64,000 nucleotides of DNA from Methylocella silvestris BL2 (lineage in GTDB: Bacteria; Pseudomonadota; Alphaproteobacteria; Rhizobiales; Beijerinckiaceae): positions 1,178,001 to 1,242,000 of the forward strand of contig NC_011666.1 in NCBI RefSeq assembly GCF_000021745.1, given 5' to 3'. Below the pieces are notes generated by a model. That model did no database searches and had not been told where the DNA came from. It saw only the letters and a list, made by a program, of their open reading frames with translations. Positions 8,016 to 15,717 of the stretch are shown here, piece after piece. Numbering within the stretch: position 1 is the first letter of the stretch; each line of letters starts with the position of its first letter. Made by a program: the position numbers and the translations under genes.

Positions 8016-8567
8016 ATGCGCACGTCGGAGGCGGATATTCTGCTCGTCCCCGGTCTTGGCGGCTCGGGGCCGGATCACTGGCAAAGCCGCTGGGACGCCA
8101 AGCTGCCGACCTCGCGGATCGTCCAGCAGGATGATTTCGACCGGCCGCAGCTCGAAGCCTGGCGCGCGCGCCTCATCGAGGAGATTCAGCGCGCCGAACG
8201 CCCCGTGATCCTCGTCGCGCATAGTCTTGGCGCGCTCGCCGTCGCCCATTCGGCCGAACAATTGCGCGGGCTGCCGGTCAAGGGCGCATTTCTGGTGGCG
8301 CCGCCTTCTTCCGAAAGCGTCGCCGCCCTCCCCTCGGTCGACGCCGCCTTTGCCGCCGATCCGCTCGAAAAGCTGCCGTTTCCGGCGCTGGTCATCGCCA
8401 GCCGCGATGATCTTTACGGCGGGTTCGAGGACGCCGAGCGGCTCGCCAATACGCTTGGCGCAGAACTCGTCGACGCCGGCAATTCGGGCCATATCAATGC
8501 CGAGTCGGGACATGGCCCGTGGCCCGAAGGGCTGATGCGCTTTGCCGGATTCATGAAGACGCTGTAG
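8016..8567 (+). CDS. RBBP9/YdeN-family alpha/beta hydrolase
   Basis: A 183-residue serine hydrolase. It opens with the family hallmark VPGLGGSGPDHWQ. The nucleophile is Ser70 in the elbow AHSLGA; Asp131 or Asp132 and His159 (SGHINAESGHG) complete the triad. The RBBP9/YdeN family includes small esterases and serine hydrolases whose physiological substrates are mostly unknown. It starts 3 bases after the di-iron protein gene, suggesting a two-gene operon. Confidence 0.85.
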   Translation: MRTSEADILLVPGLGGSGPDHWQSRWDAKLPTSRIVQQDDFDRPQLEAWRARLIEEIQRAERPVILVAHSLGALAVAHSAEQLRGLPVKGAFLVAPPSSESVAALPSVDAAFAADPLEKLPFPALVIASRDDLYGGFEDAERLANTLGAELVDAGNSGHINAESGHGPWPEGLMRFAGFMKTL

Positions 8568-8670
8568 CGCGGCCCAAGCTGCAAGCGCGCACTCCGCTTC
8601 GTGCCTTTCGTCACGGCAAAGTGAGCGCCCCAGCGCCATGGTGGAAAACAACCCGCCATGGAGCTCAACA

Positions 8671-9570
8671 ATGACCGACATCGACTCGGCCAAGAGACGA
8701 TTGCTGACGCAATTCGGCGTCGACCAGATGACCAACAATCCGGCCGGCATCGGCAATGAATGCACGCATTGGGTCTATGCCGCGCTGTTCGAGGCGCGCG
8801 CGCTCGATCATGATCGCGCGCTTCATATCGCCCAAGGCGCCGTTCCCTACACCTGGGGCAAGCATGTGCCGCCGGCCTCCGCGCAGCGCGGCGACATTGC
8901 GCAGTTCCACAGCTTCCAGAACCGCTTCTTCATCTATCTGCCGGACGGAGCCGGCGGCTGGCGCGTGCAGACCGCGACAAAAATCCGCGGCCCGAACCAC
9001 ACCGGCATGGTGTTCACGGCGCCGCGCTCGGGCGCCTATTATCAGCTTGAATCGCACATTCACCAATCGGGCGTGCCGCTGATGAAGATTCGCGGCGCGA
9101 CGATCTTTTATGAGAGCTTCGCGGTGGGCCTGTCGACCTCGGATTTCCAGAGCGTGCAGGGATCGCAAGCGTGGCCGAAAGGCATTGCGCCAAGCGACAC
9201 CGACGATCTACTCGAACGCGTCGACTGGACGGGGCTGCGCGCCGATCATGAAATCACCAACGGACAGGCCGAGCACGCAATCGCACAGATTCGGCACAAC
9301 AAGACGCCAACCGTCGACGGAACGGATCAGGCTGTGATCTTTCGCGTGCAGTCCGCCGGCCATCTGCGCTTCTATTGCCCGCAGGCCAGCGCCGCCCGGC
9401 TGGCCATGACGCCCGACCAGCTGCAGAAGGAAAAGGCCGACCTCATTCACCGCCTGATTGTCGGCGGTCGCAAGGGCCACAGCCCGACCGAAGATCAATA
9501 TGGCGGCGACAACAAGAAGCAGCGTCTGCACGACCACCGCTTCGACTGGAGTTTTACGCCGGCGCCTTAG
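8671..9570 (+). CDS. CHAP-like cysteine peptidase/amidase domain protein
   Basis: A 299-residue protein with no clear signal peptide. The first half has a papain-like layout resembling CHAP/NlpC amidases: GNECTHWVY with candidate nucleophile Cys31, RGDIAQF, NHTGMVF with candidate His110, and a possible third residue at Glu127. The second half is unassigned. The ATG at 8671 is preceded by GGAG at 7 bases, better than the in-frame ATG at 8638. Possible roles are peptidoglycan cleavage or an effector-like amidase; neither is supported by context. It ends 4 bases from the convergent amidohydrolase gene. Confidence 0.5.
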   Translation: MTDIDSAKRRLLTQFGVDQMTNNPAGIGNECTHWVYAALFEARALDHDRALHIAQGAVPYTWGKHVPPASAQRGDIAQFHSFQNRFFIYLPDGAGGWRVQTATKIRGPNHTGMVFTAPRSGAYYQLESHIHQSGVPLMKIRGATIFYESFAVGLSTSDFQSVQGSQAWPKGIAPSDTDDLLERVDWTGLRADHEITNGQAEHAIAQIRHNKTPTVDGTDQAVIFRVQSAGHLRFYCPQASAARLAMTPDQLQKEKADLIHRLIVGGRKGHSPTEDQYGGDNKKQRLHDHRFDWSFTPAP

Positions 9571-9574
9571 GGCG

Positions 9575-10903
9575 CTAACCCAGCGCCTGCCAGAAGCGGA
9601 CCGCCTCGCCCGTCGCGGGCGCGGCGATCTCGCCCTCCCACATCACGCGCGCGCCGCGCACGATGGTTCCGACCGGCCAGCCTGTGACATGCTTGCCGTC
9701 ATAGGGCGTCCAGCCGCAGCGCGAGCCGATCCAGCGATCCTCGATCACCGCCTCGCGTTTCAAATCAACAATCGTGAAATCGGCGTCATAGCCGACGGCG
9801 ATGCGACCTTTTCCCGCAATCCCAAACAACCGCGCCGGCCCGGCGCTGGTCAGATCGACGAAGCGTTCGATCGTAAGGCGCCCGGCCGCCACATGGTCGA
9901 GCATGATCGGCACGAGAGTCTGCACCCCGGTCATGCCGGACGGGCTCTGCGGATAGGGTTTTGCTTTTTCCTCCAGCGTATGCGGCGCATGGTCCGAGCC
10001 CAAAATATCGGCGACGCTTTCTGCGACCCCCCGCCAGATTGTCTCGCGATGGCGCTTGTCGCGCACCGGCGGATTCATCTGCAGTTTTGTCCCGAGCCGG
10101 GCGTAATCATCCGCCGACAGCGTCAGATGATGCGGCGTCACTTCGACGCTGGCGAGATCCTTGTGGCCCGCCAGAAACTCAATCTCCTCGCCGGTCGAGA
10201 CATGCAGCACATGAACCAGCGCGCCGCAGCTCCGTGCGATGCGGATCAGCCGCTGCGTCGATTTCAACGCGGCGATCTCATCGCGCCAGACCGGATGCGA
10301 GGCGGGATCGTTTTCGACGCGCAGATGCTTGCGCTCGTTGAGGCGCGGCTCGTCCTCGCTGTGGAACGCCGCGCGCCGCCGGGTCTGGCGCAGGATCGCC
10401 TCAACGCCGGCGTCATCCTCGACCAGTAGCGAGCCGGTCGATGAGCCCATGAAGACCTTGATGCCGGCCGCGCCCGGCAGGCGCTCCAGCTCGGGGATCT
10501 GATCGACATTATCGGCCGTGCCGCCGACCCAGAAAGCGAAGTCGCAATGCATCCGATGATGCGCGCGCGAAACCTTGTCGGCGAGAGCCTCGGCGCTTGT
10601 GGTCAGCGGATTGGTGTTCGGCATTTCAAACACAGCAGTGACGCCGCCGAGCACGGCCGCGCGCGAGCCGGTCTCGAGATCTTCCTTATGCGTCAGGCCC
10701 GGCTCGCGAAAATGGACCTGCGTGTCGATGACGCCGGGCAGGATGGTCAGGCCCGAAACTTCGATGGTCTCGGCGGCGGAGGCGCCGCCCAGCTGCCCGA
10801 TCGCCGCAATCTTGCCGGCCGTGACGCCAATGTCGCGCAGGCCGACGCCATTATGATCGACGACCGCGCCGCCCCTCAGGAGGAGATCAAATGTTTGCGG
10901 CAT
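9575..10903 (-). CDS. pyrC: Dihydroorotase-like cyclic amidohydrolase
   Basis: A 442-residue amidohydrolase-superfamily enzyme annotated by similarity as dihydroorotase, which closes carbamoyl-aspartate to dihydroorotate in pyrimidine synthesis. Family motifs are present: FREPGLTHKEDLETG, EMPNTNP, IKVFMGS with a candidate carboxylated Lys, HVLHVST, and SDHAPH. The first metal motif, normally HxH, reads QVH (Gln62, His64), so one usual ligand is replaced. I recall the same QVH form from rhizobial homologues but cannot check this here. The start at 10903 opens with MPQTFDLLL; the in-frame ATG at 10951 adds non-conserved residues. Hydantoinase or allantoinase activity is an alternative. Confidence 0.8.
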   Translation of the reverse strand: MPQTFDLLLRGGAVVDHNGVGLRDIGVTAGKIAAIGQLGGASAAETIEVSGLTILPGVIDTQVHFREPGLTHKEDLETGSRAAVLGGVTAVFEMPNTNPLTTSAEALADKVSRAHHRMHCDFAFWVGGTADNVDQIPELERLPGAAGIKVFMGSSTGSLLVEDDAGVEAILRQTRRRAAFHSEDEPRLNERKHLRVENDPASHPVWRDEIAALKSTQRLIRIARSCGALVHVLHVSTGEEIEFLAGHKDLASVEVTPHHLTLSADDYARLGTKLQMNPPVRDKRHRETIWRGVAESVADILGSDHAPHTLEEKAKPYPQSPSGMTGVQTLVPIMLDHVAAGRLTIERFVDLTSAGPARLFGIAGKGRIAVGYDADFTIVDLKREAVIEDRWIGSRCGWTPYDGKHVTGWPVGTIVRGARVMWEGEIAAPATGEAVRFWQALG

Positions 10904-10989
10904 CCGTTCATCCGTGGTTAGAAAATTGAAAGGCGGCGGCGACGGCGACACTTAAGCGTCGGGTCCGTCCCCTGTCGAGGTTCAAGCCA

Positions 10990-11829
10990 ATGGAAAGTCG
11001 TTTAAGTTTTCTCGCCGACCGCGGCGTCGTCAGGGTTTTGGGGGCGGAAGCCGAAAAATTCCTGCAAAGGCTCATCACCAACAGCGTTCTCGCCATCGCT
11101 CCCGGCGAAAGCCGCTTTTCCGCGCTGCTTTCGCCTCAGGGCAAGCTGATGTTCGATTTTTTCGTGGTGCCGCTGCCTGAAGGACCGGAGGCCGGATATT
11201 ATTTCGATTGCGTGCGGGCGCAGGCCCCGGACCTCGTGAAGCGGCTCAACCTGCATAAGATGCGCGCCAAGATCAGCATCGAGGACCTTTCAGAAACGCT
11301 TGGCGTCGCGGCGCTGATCGCAGGCGAGGCGCCCTCGGGAATCGGCGCCCTCGTCTATCGCGACATGCGCGCGCCCGGCATGGGAGAGCGCGTCATAGCG
11401 TCGCGCGAGGCGCTGGAGCGGATCTCCGACAGCGATGAATCCGCCTATGAGGCCCGCCGCATCGCCGCCGGGGTCCCGCGCGGCGGGCGCGATTTCGTCT
11501 ATGGCGACGCCTTCGTGCAGGACGTCAATCTCGACTGGCTGAATGGCGTCGACTTCAAGAAGGGATGCTACGTCGGCCAGGAAGTCGTGGCGCGCGTGCA
11601 TTACCGCAAGTCGGCCAAGAAGCGGATCGTCAAATTCAGCTTTGAGGGGGAGCCGCCGGCGCCCGGCGTCGAGATCGCCGCGGGCGGCCCGCCGCTCGGC
11701 CAGGTCGGCTCGATTTCGGGCTCGGAAGGCCTCGCCATGATCCGGCTCGACCGGCTCGAGGACGCCAAGGCGGCGGGCGCTGTCGTCAAGGCGGGCGAGA
11801 CGCCGATCGCGGTCGCAGCGCCGGAATGA
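10990..11829 (+). CDS. ygfZ: YgfZ/CAF17-family folate-binding Fe-S maintenance protein
   Basis: A 279-residue cytosolic protein of the aminomethyltransferase-fold family. The defining KGCYVGQE motif is at 191-198 with Cys193 in place. Homologues bind tetrahydrofolate and help assemble or repair particular iron-sulfur enzymes, including MiaB in E. coli. The gene overlaps tag by ATGA, and tag in turn overlaps the HD hydrolase gene, giving a coupled three-gene operon. Confidence 0.9.
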   Translation: MESRLSFLADRGVVRVLGAEAEKFLQRLITNSVLAIAPGESRFSALLSPQGKLMFDFFVVPLPEGPEAGYYFDCVRAQAPDLVKRLNLHKMRAKISIEDLSETLGVAALIAGEAPSGIGALVYRDMRAPGMGERVIASREALERISDSDESAYEARRIAAGVPRGGRDFVYGDAFVQDVNLDWLNGVDFKKGCYVGQEVVARVHYRKSAKKRIVKFSFEGEPPAPGVEIAAGGPPLGQVGSISGSEGLAMIRLDRLEDAKAAGAVVKAGETPIAVAAPE

Positions 11830-12422
11830 GCAAGGGCGCCGACGCTTTAAGTCGCTGTCCTTGGCCGGGCTCCGATCCGCTGTATGTCGCCTATCACGAC
11901 GAAGAATGGGGCGTTCCCGAATATGACAGCCGCGCCCTGTTCGAAAAGCTGATTCTCGACGGCTTTCAGGCCGGCCTCTCCTGGATCACCATCCTGCGCA
12001 AGCGGGAAGCGTTTCGCGAGGCGTTCGCGGGGTTCGACCCCGAAAAAATCGCCCGCTTCTCGCCCGCCAAGGTCGAGGCGCTGATGCAGAACGCCGGGAT
12101 CGTGCGCAATCGCGCCAAGATTTTGGCGGCGGTCGCTTCCGCCAAGGCCTGGATCAGCATCGAGGAAAAGAGCAGCTTTTCGACCTATATCTGGGATTTC
12201 GTCGATGGCGCTCCCGTGCAGAACAGATTTGCTTCGATGGGGGAAATCCCCGCTCAGACCGCCCTCTCGGCGCGCATGGCGAAGGATCTGCGCGCCAGGG
12301 GCTTCAATTTCTGCGGCCCGACCATCATCTACGCCTTCTGTCAGGCCTGCGGCCTTGTCAATGATCACCTTTCAACCTGCTGGCGACACAAGGAATGCGC
12401 CGCACTCGCCCGCAAACCATGA
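11826..12422 (+). CDS. tag: DNA-3-methyladenine glycosylase I
   Basis: A 198-residue base-excision repair enzyme that removes 3-methyladenine from alkylated DNA. It has the family start RCPWPG...YHDEEWG. The zinc-snap residues fit the E. coli Tag pattern: Cys11, His24, His181 and Cys185 (HLSTC). The FQAGLSW segment of the helix-hairpin-helix fold is intact. The start ATG overlaps the ygfZ stop by four bases, indicating translational coupling. Confidence 0.93.
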   Translation: MSKGADALSRCPWPGSDPLYVAYHDEEWGVPEYDSRALFEKLILDGFQAGLSWITILRKREAFREAFAGFDPEKIARFSPAKVEALMQNAGIVRNRAKILAAVASAKAWISIEEKSSFSTYIWDFVDGAPVQNRFASMGEIPAQTALSARMAKDLRARGFNFCGPTIIYAFCQACGLVNDHLSTCWRHKECAALARKP

Positions 12423-13081
12423 AGTCCGGCGCGCCGCCGCAAAGCGACGCCGAGGGTCCAGCCCCGACCAGAGCCTGGGTCAGGCTCTATTCCGGCAAGC
12501 GGCTCGATCTTCTCAATCCGACGCCCTTTGACTGGGAGGACAGCGATCTCGCCACGGGACTCGCCCGCACCTATCGCTGGGGCGGACATTCGGCCTGGGA
12601 TCTGCCGCTCTCCGTCGCGCAGCACTCCCTGCTGGTGCTGGCGCTGCGCCGGGCGTGGCATCCCGCCATCGACGACCCGCGCGCGGACCTTCGCGAATTG
12701 CTGCATGACGCCGACGAGGGACTGCTCGGCTTCGACTGTATTTCGGTCGTCAAGCCTTTCCTCGGCGAGCGCTATCGCCGGCTCACCGAAAGCCTGGAGC
12801 GCGCCGTCGCTTTGCGCTACGGCCTTGCGCCCTGGACGGAAGCCGAGAAAAAGCCGCACAAGCGGGCGGATCGCGTCGCCGCGGCCTCGGAGGCGGTGCA
12901 TGTCGTCGGCTGGACCCATCGCGAAGTGCGCGCGACCCTCGGCATCGCGCATCAGCCGCTGACCGAGGATCCGCTGATCGCAATCTATGGCGGCGTCCCG
13001 TGGGAGCCATGGTCGCCGGCGCTGGCGGCCGAACGCTTTCTCACCGAGTTGCGCGCCTTGAGTTTGCGGCTGGAGCCATGA
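12419..13081 (+). CDS. HD-domain phosphohydrolase
   Basis: A 220-residue HD-superfamily hydrolase. The metal-binding residues appear as His69 (VAQHS), His96-Asp97 (LLHDADE) and Asp151 (HKRADR), resembling YfbR-type 5'-nucleotidases and related uncharacterised HD hydrolases. The start at 12419 overlaps the tag stop by ATGA; an earlier ATG at 12395 would overlap tag more deeply. The substrate is unknown, but a nucleotide clean-up role would suit its DNA-repair neighbour. Confidence 0.8.
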   Translation: MKSGAPPQSDAEGPAPTRAWVRLYSGKRLDLLNPTPFDWEDSDLATGLARTYRWGGHSAWDLPLSVAQHSLLVLALRRAWHPAIDDPRADLRELLHDADEGLLGFDCISVVKPFLGERYRRLTESLERAVALRYGLAPWTEAEKKPHKRADRVAAASEAVHVVGWTHREVRATLGIAHQPLTEDPLIAIYGGVPWEPWSPALAAERFLTELRALSLRLEP

Positions 13082-13194
13082 ACTTTTCCGTTGCATCGCC
13101 GTTGGATTTAGCTGAGTTTTATATTGCGTTGCGGCATTCAAATCGATGCAACGCGGCGCGGCCCGCTTTCCCGCGCTTTCAAGGAATGGGACCT

Positions 13195-13707
13195 ATGAGC
13201 CGCCTCCACGTCTGTTCGCTTGCGAAGGTGCCCGATATGGCGCGGGAGACAGGCGCGCGCAGCCTCATCACGCTGCTGGATAGCGGCACGCCGGTCGCGC
13301 GTCCCGCGACGATCGAGGCCGGCCGGCACCTCTATGTCTCCATGTCCGACATCGTGCTGGAGATCGAGGGCCATATTCTTCCCTGCGAAGACCATGTTAC
13401 GACGCTGCTCGATTTTATCCGCCAATGGGACCGCGCCGAGCCGATGCTGATCCACTGCTATGCCGGGGTCAGCCGCTCGACGGCGGCGGCCTTTATCGCC
13501 GCCTGCGCCTTGAGCCCCGAACGCGATGAATTCGAGATCGCCACGATCTTGCGCCATAAATCGCCGACGGCGACGCCAAATGCGCGGCTGGTCGCGCTCG
13601 CCGACGCTTTTTTGCTGCGCGACGGACGCATGACGGCGGCGATCGAAAAAATCGGCCGCGGCGCCGATTGTTACGAAGGCGTGCCCTTCGCGCTGGAGCT
13701 TCATTAG
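13195..13707 (+). CDS. Tyrosine/dual-specificity phosphatase-like protein
   Basis: A 170-residue cytosolic protein with the cysteine-phosphatase loop HCYAGVSRS. Cys88 is the predicted nucleophile and Arg94 the phosphate-binding residue (HCx5R). A conserved Asp in YVSMSDI may be the general acid. The family includes bacterial dual-specificity phosphatases acting on phosphotyrosine, phosphoinositides or other phosphates; the substrate is not predictable. The ATG at 13195 follows AAGGAAT. An in-frame extension upstream overlaps the previous gene and looks non-coding. Confidence 0.75.
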   Translation: MSRLHVCSLAKVPDMARETGARSLITLLDSGTPVARPATIEAGRHLYVSMSDIVLEIEGHILPCEDHVTTLLDFIRQWDRAEPMLIHCYAGVSRSTAAAFIAACALSPERDEFEIATILRHKSPTATPNARLVALADAFLLRDGRMTAAIEKIGRGADCYEGVPFALELH

Positions 13708-13805
13708 CCAAGGCCGCCGAAGTCCGCTTTTTGACCGTGCGGCTTTGAGCGGCGACCGTTCGTGCTAATGTCCCGCAGCAAAATCAGGCAAAGATCGAGA
13801 GACGC

Positions 13806-14063
13806 ATGGCGGCGGAGCCCATCAAGAATCAGGATGTTGCGAGCCTGCCTTTCGAAGCCGCCCTCGCTGAGCTCGAAAAGATCGTCGACCAGCTCGAAAA
13901 AGGCGCCGTCGGTCTTGAAGAGTCGATCGCCATCTATGAGCGCGGCGAGGCGTTGAAGGCGCATTGCGCGCGTCTGCTGACGAGCGCGGAGCAACGGATC
14001 GAGAAGATCACCCTCGGCCCCGATGGCCGCCCTTCCGGAACCGAGCCGCTCGACGTCGAATAG
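13806..14063 (+). CDS. xseB: Exodeoxyribonuclease VII small subunit
   Basis: An 85-residue two-helix protein with the family core [20 protein letters not shown] and the downstream [14 protein letters not shown] segment. Several XseB chains join one XseA to form the exonuclease that trims single-stranded DNA in both directions. xseA is not in the window. The ATG follows GAGAGACGC. The protein is of normal family length. Confidence 0.93.
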   Translation: MAAEPIKNQDVASLPFEAALAELEKIVDQLEKGAVGLEESIAIYERGEALKAHCARLLTSAEQRIEKITLGPDGRPSGTEPLDVE

Positions 14064-14156
14064 GGCTCGCGGCCTTACGGCGCTCGCGGCGCGGCACGCC
14101 CATTGCGCCCGCGCAGGGGCGCGGGCATTCTGCGCCGGCTCTGGGAGGAGGCTGCG

Positions 14157-14684
14157 ATGATTCGAACGGCTGCGGGCGGCGCGATCCGCCGTTACGGCGC
14201 TTTCACGATCGGATTTCTTTTGCTCGCCGCCCCCGCGCGCGCCGAGCCGACGCAGGCCGAAATCGGCGCCATCCGCGCCGCATGCTCCAGCGACTATCGT
14301 GCCCATTGCGCCGATGTCCCGCCCGGCGGATCGGCGGCGCTCGCCTGCCTGCGCCAAAACCTCGCGTCTCTTTCCCCCGGCTGTCAGAGCGCGGTCAACG
14401 CGACAAGCTCCGCGCCGCCGTCCGGCGCAGCGGCCGAGGCCCCGGCGGCGGCGTCAACCGCGCCCCCAGCGACGACCGCCGCGCCCCAGCCGGCGCATGA
14501 GTCCTTCCGGCATTTGAGCTTCCGCGAAGAATTCGCGGTGATCGGAGCCGAATGCGCGCCCGACTATCGCGCGCTTTGCCGCGGCGTGCCGCCGGGCGAA
14601 GGCCGCGTCGTCGCTTGTCTACACAACAACGCCGCCGGCCTGTCCAAGGGCTGCAAAGCCGCCCTGATGGAGGCGCGTCCCTAA
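14157..14684 (+). CDS. Secreted protein with two GLG1-type Cys repeats
   Basis: A 175-residue exported protein with signal peptide about 1-29 (ending ARA). Two modules have identical cysteine spacing: Cys43, 51, 64, 76 and Cys133, 141, 154, 166 (C-x7-C-x12-C-x11-C). Each contains DYRAxC, VPPG and a C-terminal GC. They match the cysteine-rich GLG1 repeat, joined by an Ala/Pro-rich linker (about 82-115). The function is unknown; four disulfides in the periplasm are likely. The start at 14157 follows GGGAGGAG; the upstream ATG at 14103 has no such site. Confidence 0.8.
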   Translation: MIRTAAGGAIRRYGAFTIGFLLLAAPARAEPTQAEIGAIRAACSSDYRAHCADVPPGGSAALACLRQNLASLSPGCQSAVNATSSAPPSGAAAEAPAAASTAPPATTAAPQPAHESFRHLSFREEFAVIGAECAPDYRALCRGVPPGEGRVVACLHNNAAGLSKGCKAALMEARP

Positions 14685-14736
14685 CGCGTTGCCCCCGCTA
14701 CGCGCCAGCCATCGGCCACCTTCGGAGATCCCTTCC

Positions 14737-15426
14737 ATGGGCGACTATATTTTCGATCCTCCCGCCGTCGTCGCGCTTGCTGTTGTCTCGGGCGGGTTGT
14801 TTCCGGTGCGCCGCATTTTTTGCGTTGGCCAGAACTATTCCGAGCACGCGCGGGAGATGGGCAGCAACCCCGACGTCGATCCGCCGTTTTTCTTCACCAA
14901 ACCCGCCGACGCCCTGATGCCCGATGGCGCGGCGATCCCCTACCCGCCTGCGACCGCCGATCTGCAGCATGAGGTCGAACTCGTCGTCGCTTTCTCGGGC
15001 GGCGGCCGGGACATCCCCGCCGAGCGCGCCAACGATTTGATCTTCGGCTATGCGGTCGGCCTCGACATGACGCGGCGCGACCTCCAGGCAGCGGCCAAGG
15101 CGAAAGGCCGTCCCTGGGATATGTCGAAAGCTTTCGATCATTCGGCGCCCTGCGGCGCGCTGACGCGAAAGGCCGACATCGGAACGCTGACCTCGGGCGC
15201 CATCGAATGTAAGGTGAATGGCGTCACGCGCCAATCGGCTGACCTTTCCGACATGATCTGGAACGTCCCGCAGATCGTGCAATTCCTGTCGGGATTGGTC
15301 GAAATCCGGCCGGGCGACCTCATTTTTACCGGCACGCCCGCGGGCGTCGGACCAGTCTTGAAGGGCGACGATATCGAGGCGACGATCGCCGGGCTGACGC
15401 CGCTGACGGTCCGGATCAAAGAATAG
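14737..15426 (+). CDS. Fumarylacetoacetate hydrolase family protein
   Basis: A 229-residue FAH-superfamily enzyme, closest in style to fumarylpyruvate/maleylpyruvate hydrolases that cleave C-C bonds of dioxo acids late in aromatic breakdown. It opens its core with RRIFCVGQNY. The metal ligands are Glu79 and Glu81 (HEVELVV) and Asp110 (GLDMTRRDLQ), and a typical TGTPAGVGP loop lies near the C-terminus. The start at 14737 is behind a GGAG. No other aromatic-degradation genes are adjacent, so the substrate stays open. Confidence 0.88.
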   Translation: MGDYIFDPPAVVALAVVSGGLFPVRRIFCVGQNYSEHAREMGSNPDVDPPFFFTKPADALMPDGAAIPYPPATADLQHEVELVVAFSGGGRDIPAERANDLIFGYAVGLDMTRRDLQAAAKAKGRPWDMSKAFDHSAPCGALTRKADIGTLTSGAIECKVNGVTRQSADLSDMIWNVPQIVQFLSGLVEIRPGDLIFTGTPAGVGPVLKGDDIEATIAGLTPLTVRIKE

Positions 15427-15526
15427 CGCGGCCGATCATGGATGTAGGCGATCCAACGCAACCGTCTGCGCGCGCCGGTTGTGATCGAGGAGACAGTCGC
15501 ACTCCACAATACTTATGGCGCCGCAG

Positions 15527-15543
15527 CAAACGCGCCGCGTTTG
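15527..15543. repeat. 17-bp dyad symmetry upstream of the metalloprotease
   Basis: CAAACGCG and CGCGTTTG flank a single C, a perfect 8-bp inverted repeat in the 290-base gap between the FAH and protease genes. It could be a regulator site or part of the FAH gene terminator. No T tract follows. Confidence 0.4.
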
Positions 15544-15717
15544 TGACGCCGCGACAAAATATTTCCGCCGCCTCCCCATCAGCCATTGCCTCGGACAAGC
15601 AACAGTGACAGGTTGCGCTATCGTCCGTTACATGATGGGTGTGGTGTTGGACTCAACAATATCAATCTAATGTTTTCATTATTCAATAATCGATAATTTT
15701 TCTCACGGTGCAATGAC

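Noticed and set aside
7278-8765. Minus-strand open frame of about 495 codons
   Set aside because: Lies across two well-supported plus-strand genes and has shadow-type composition.
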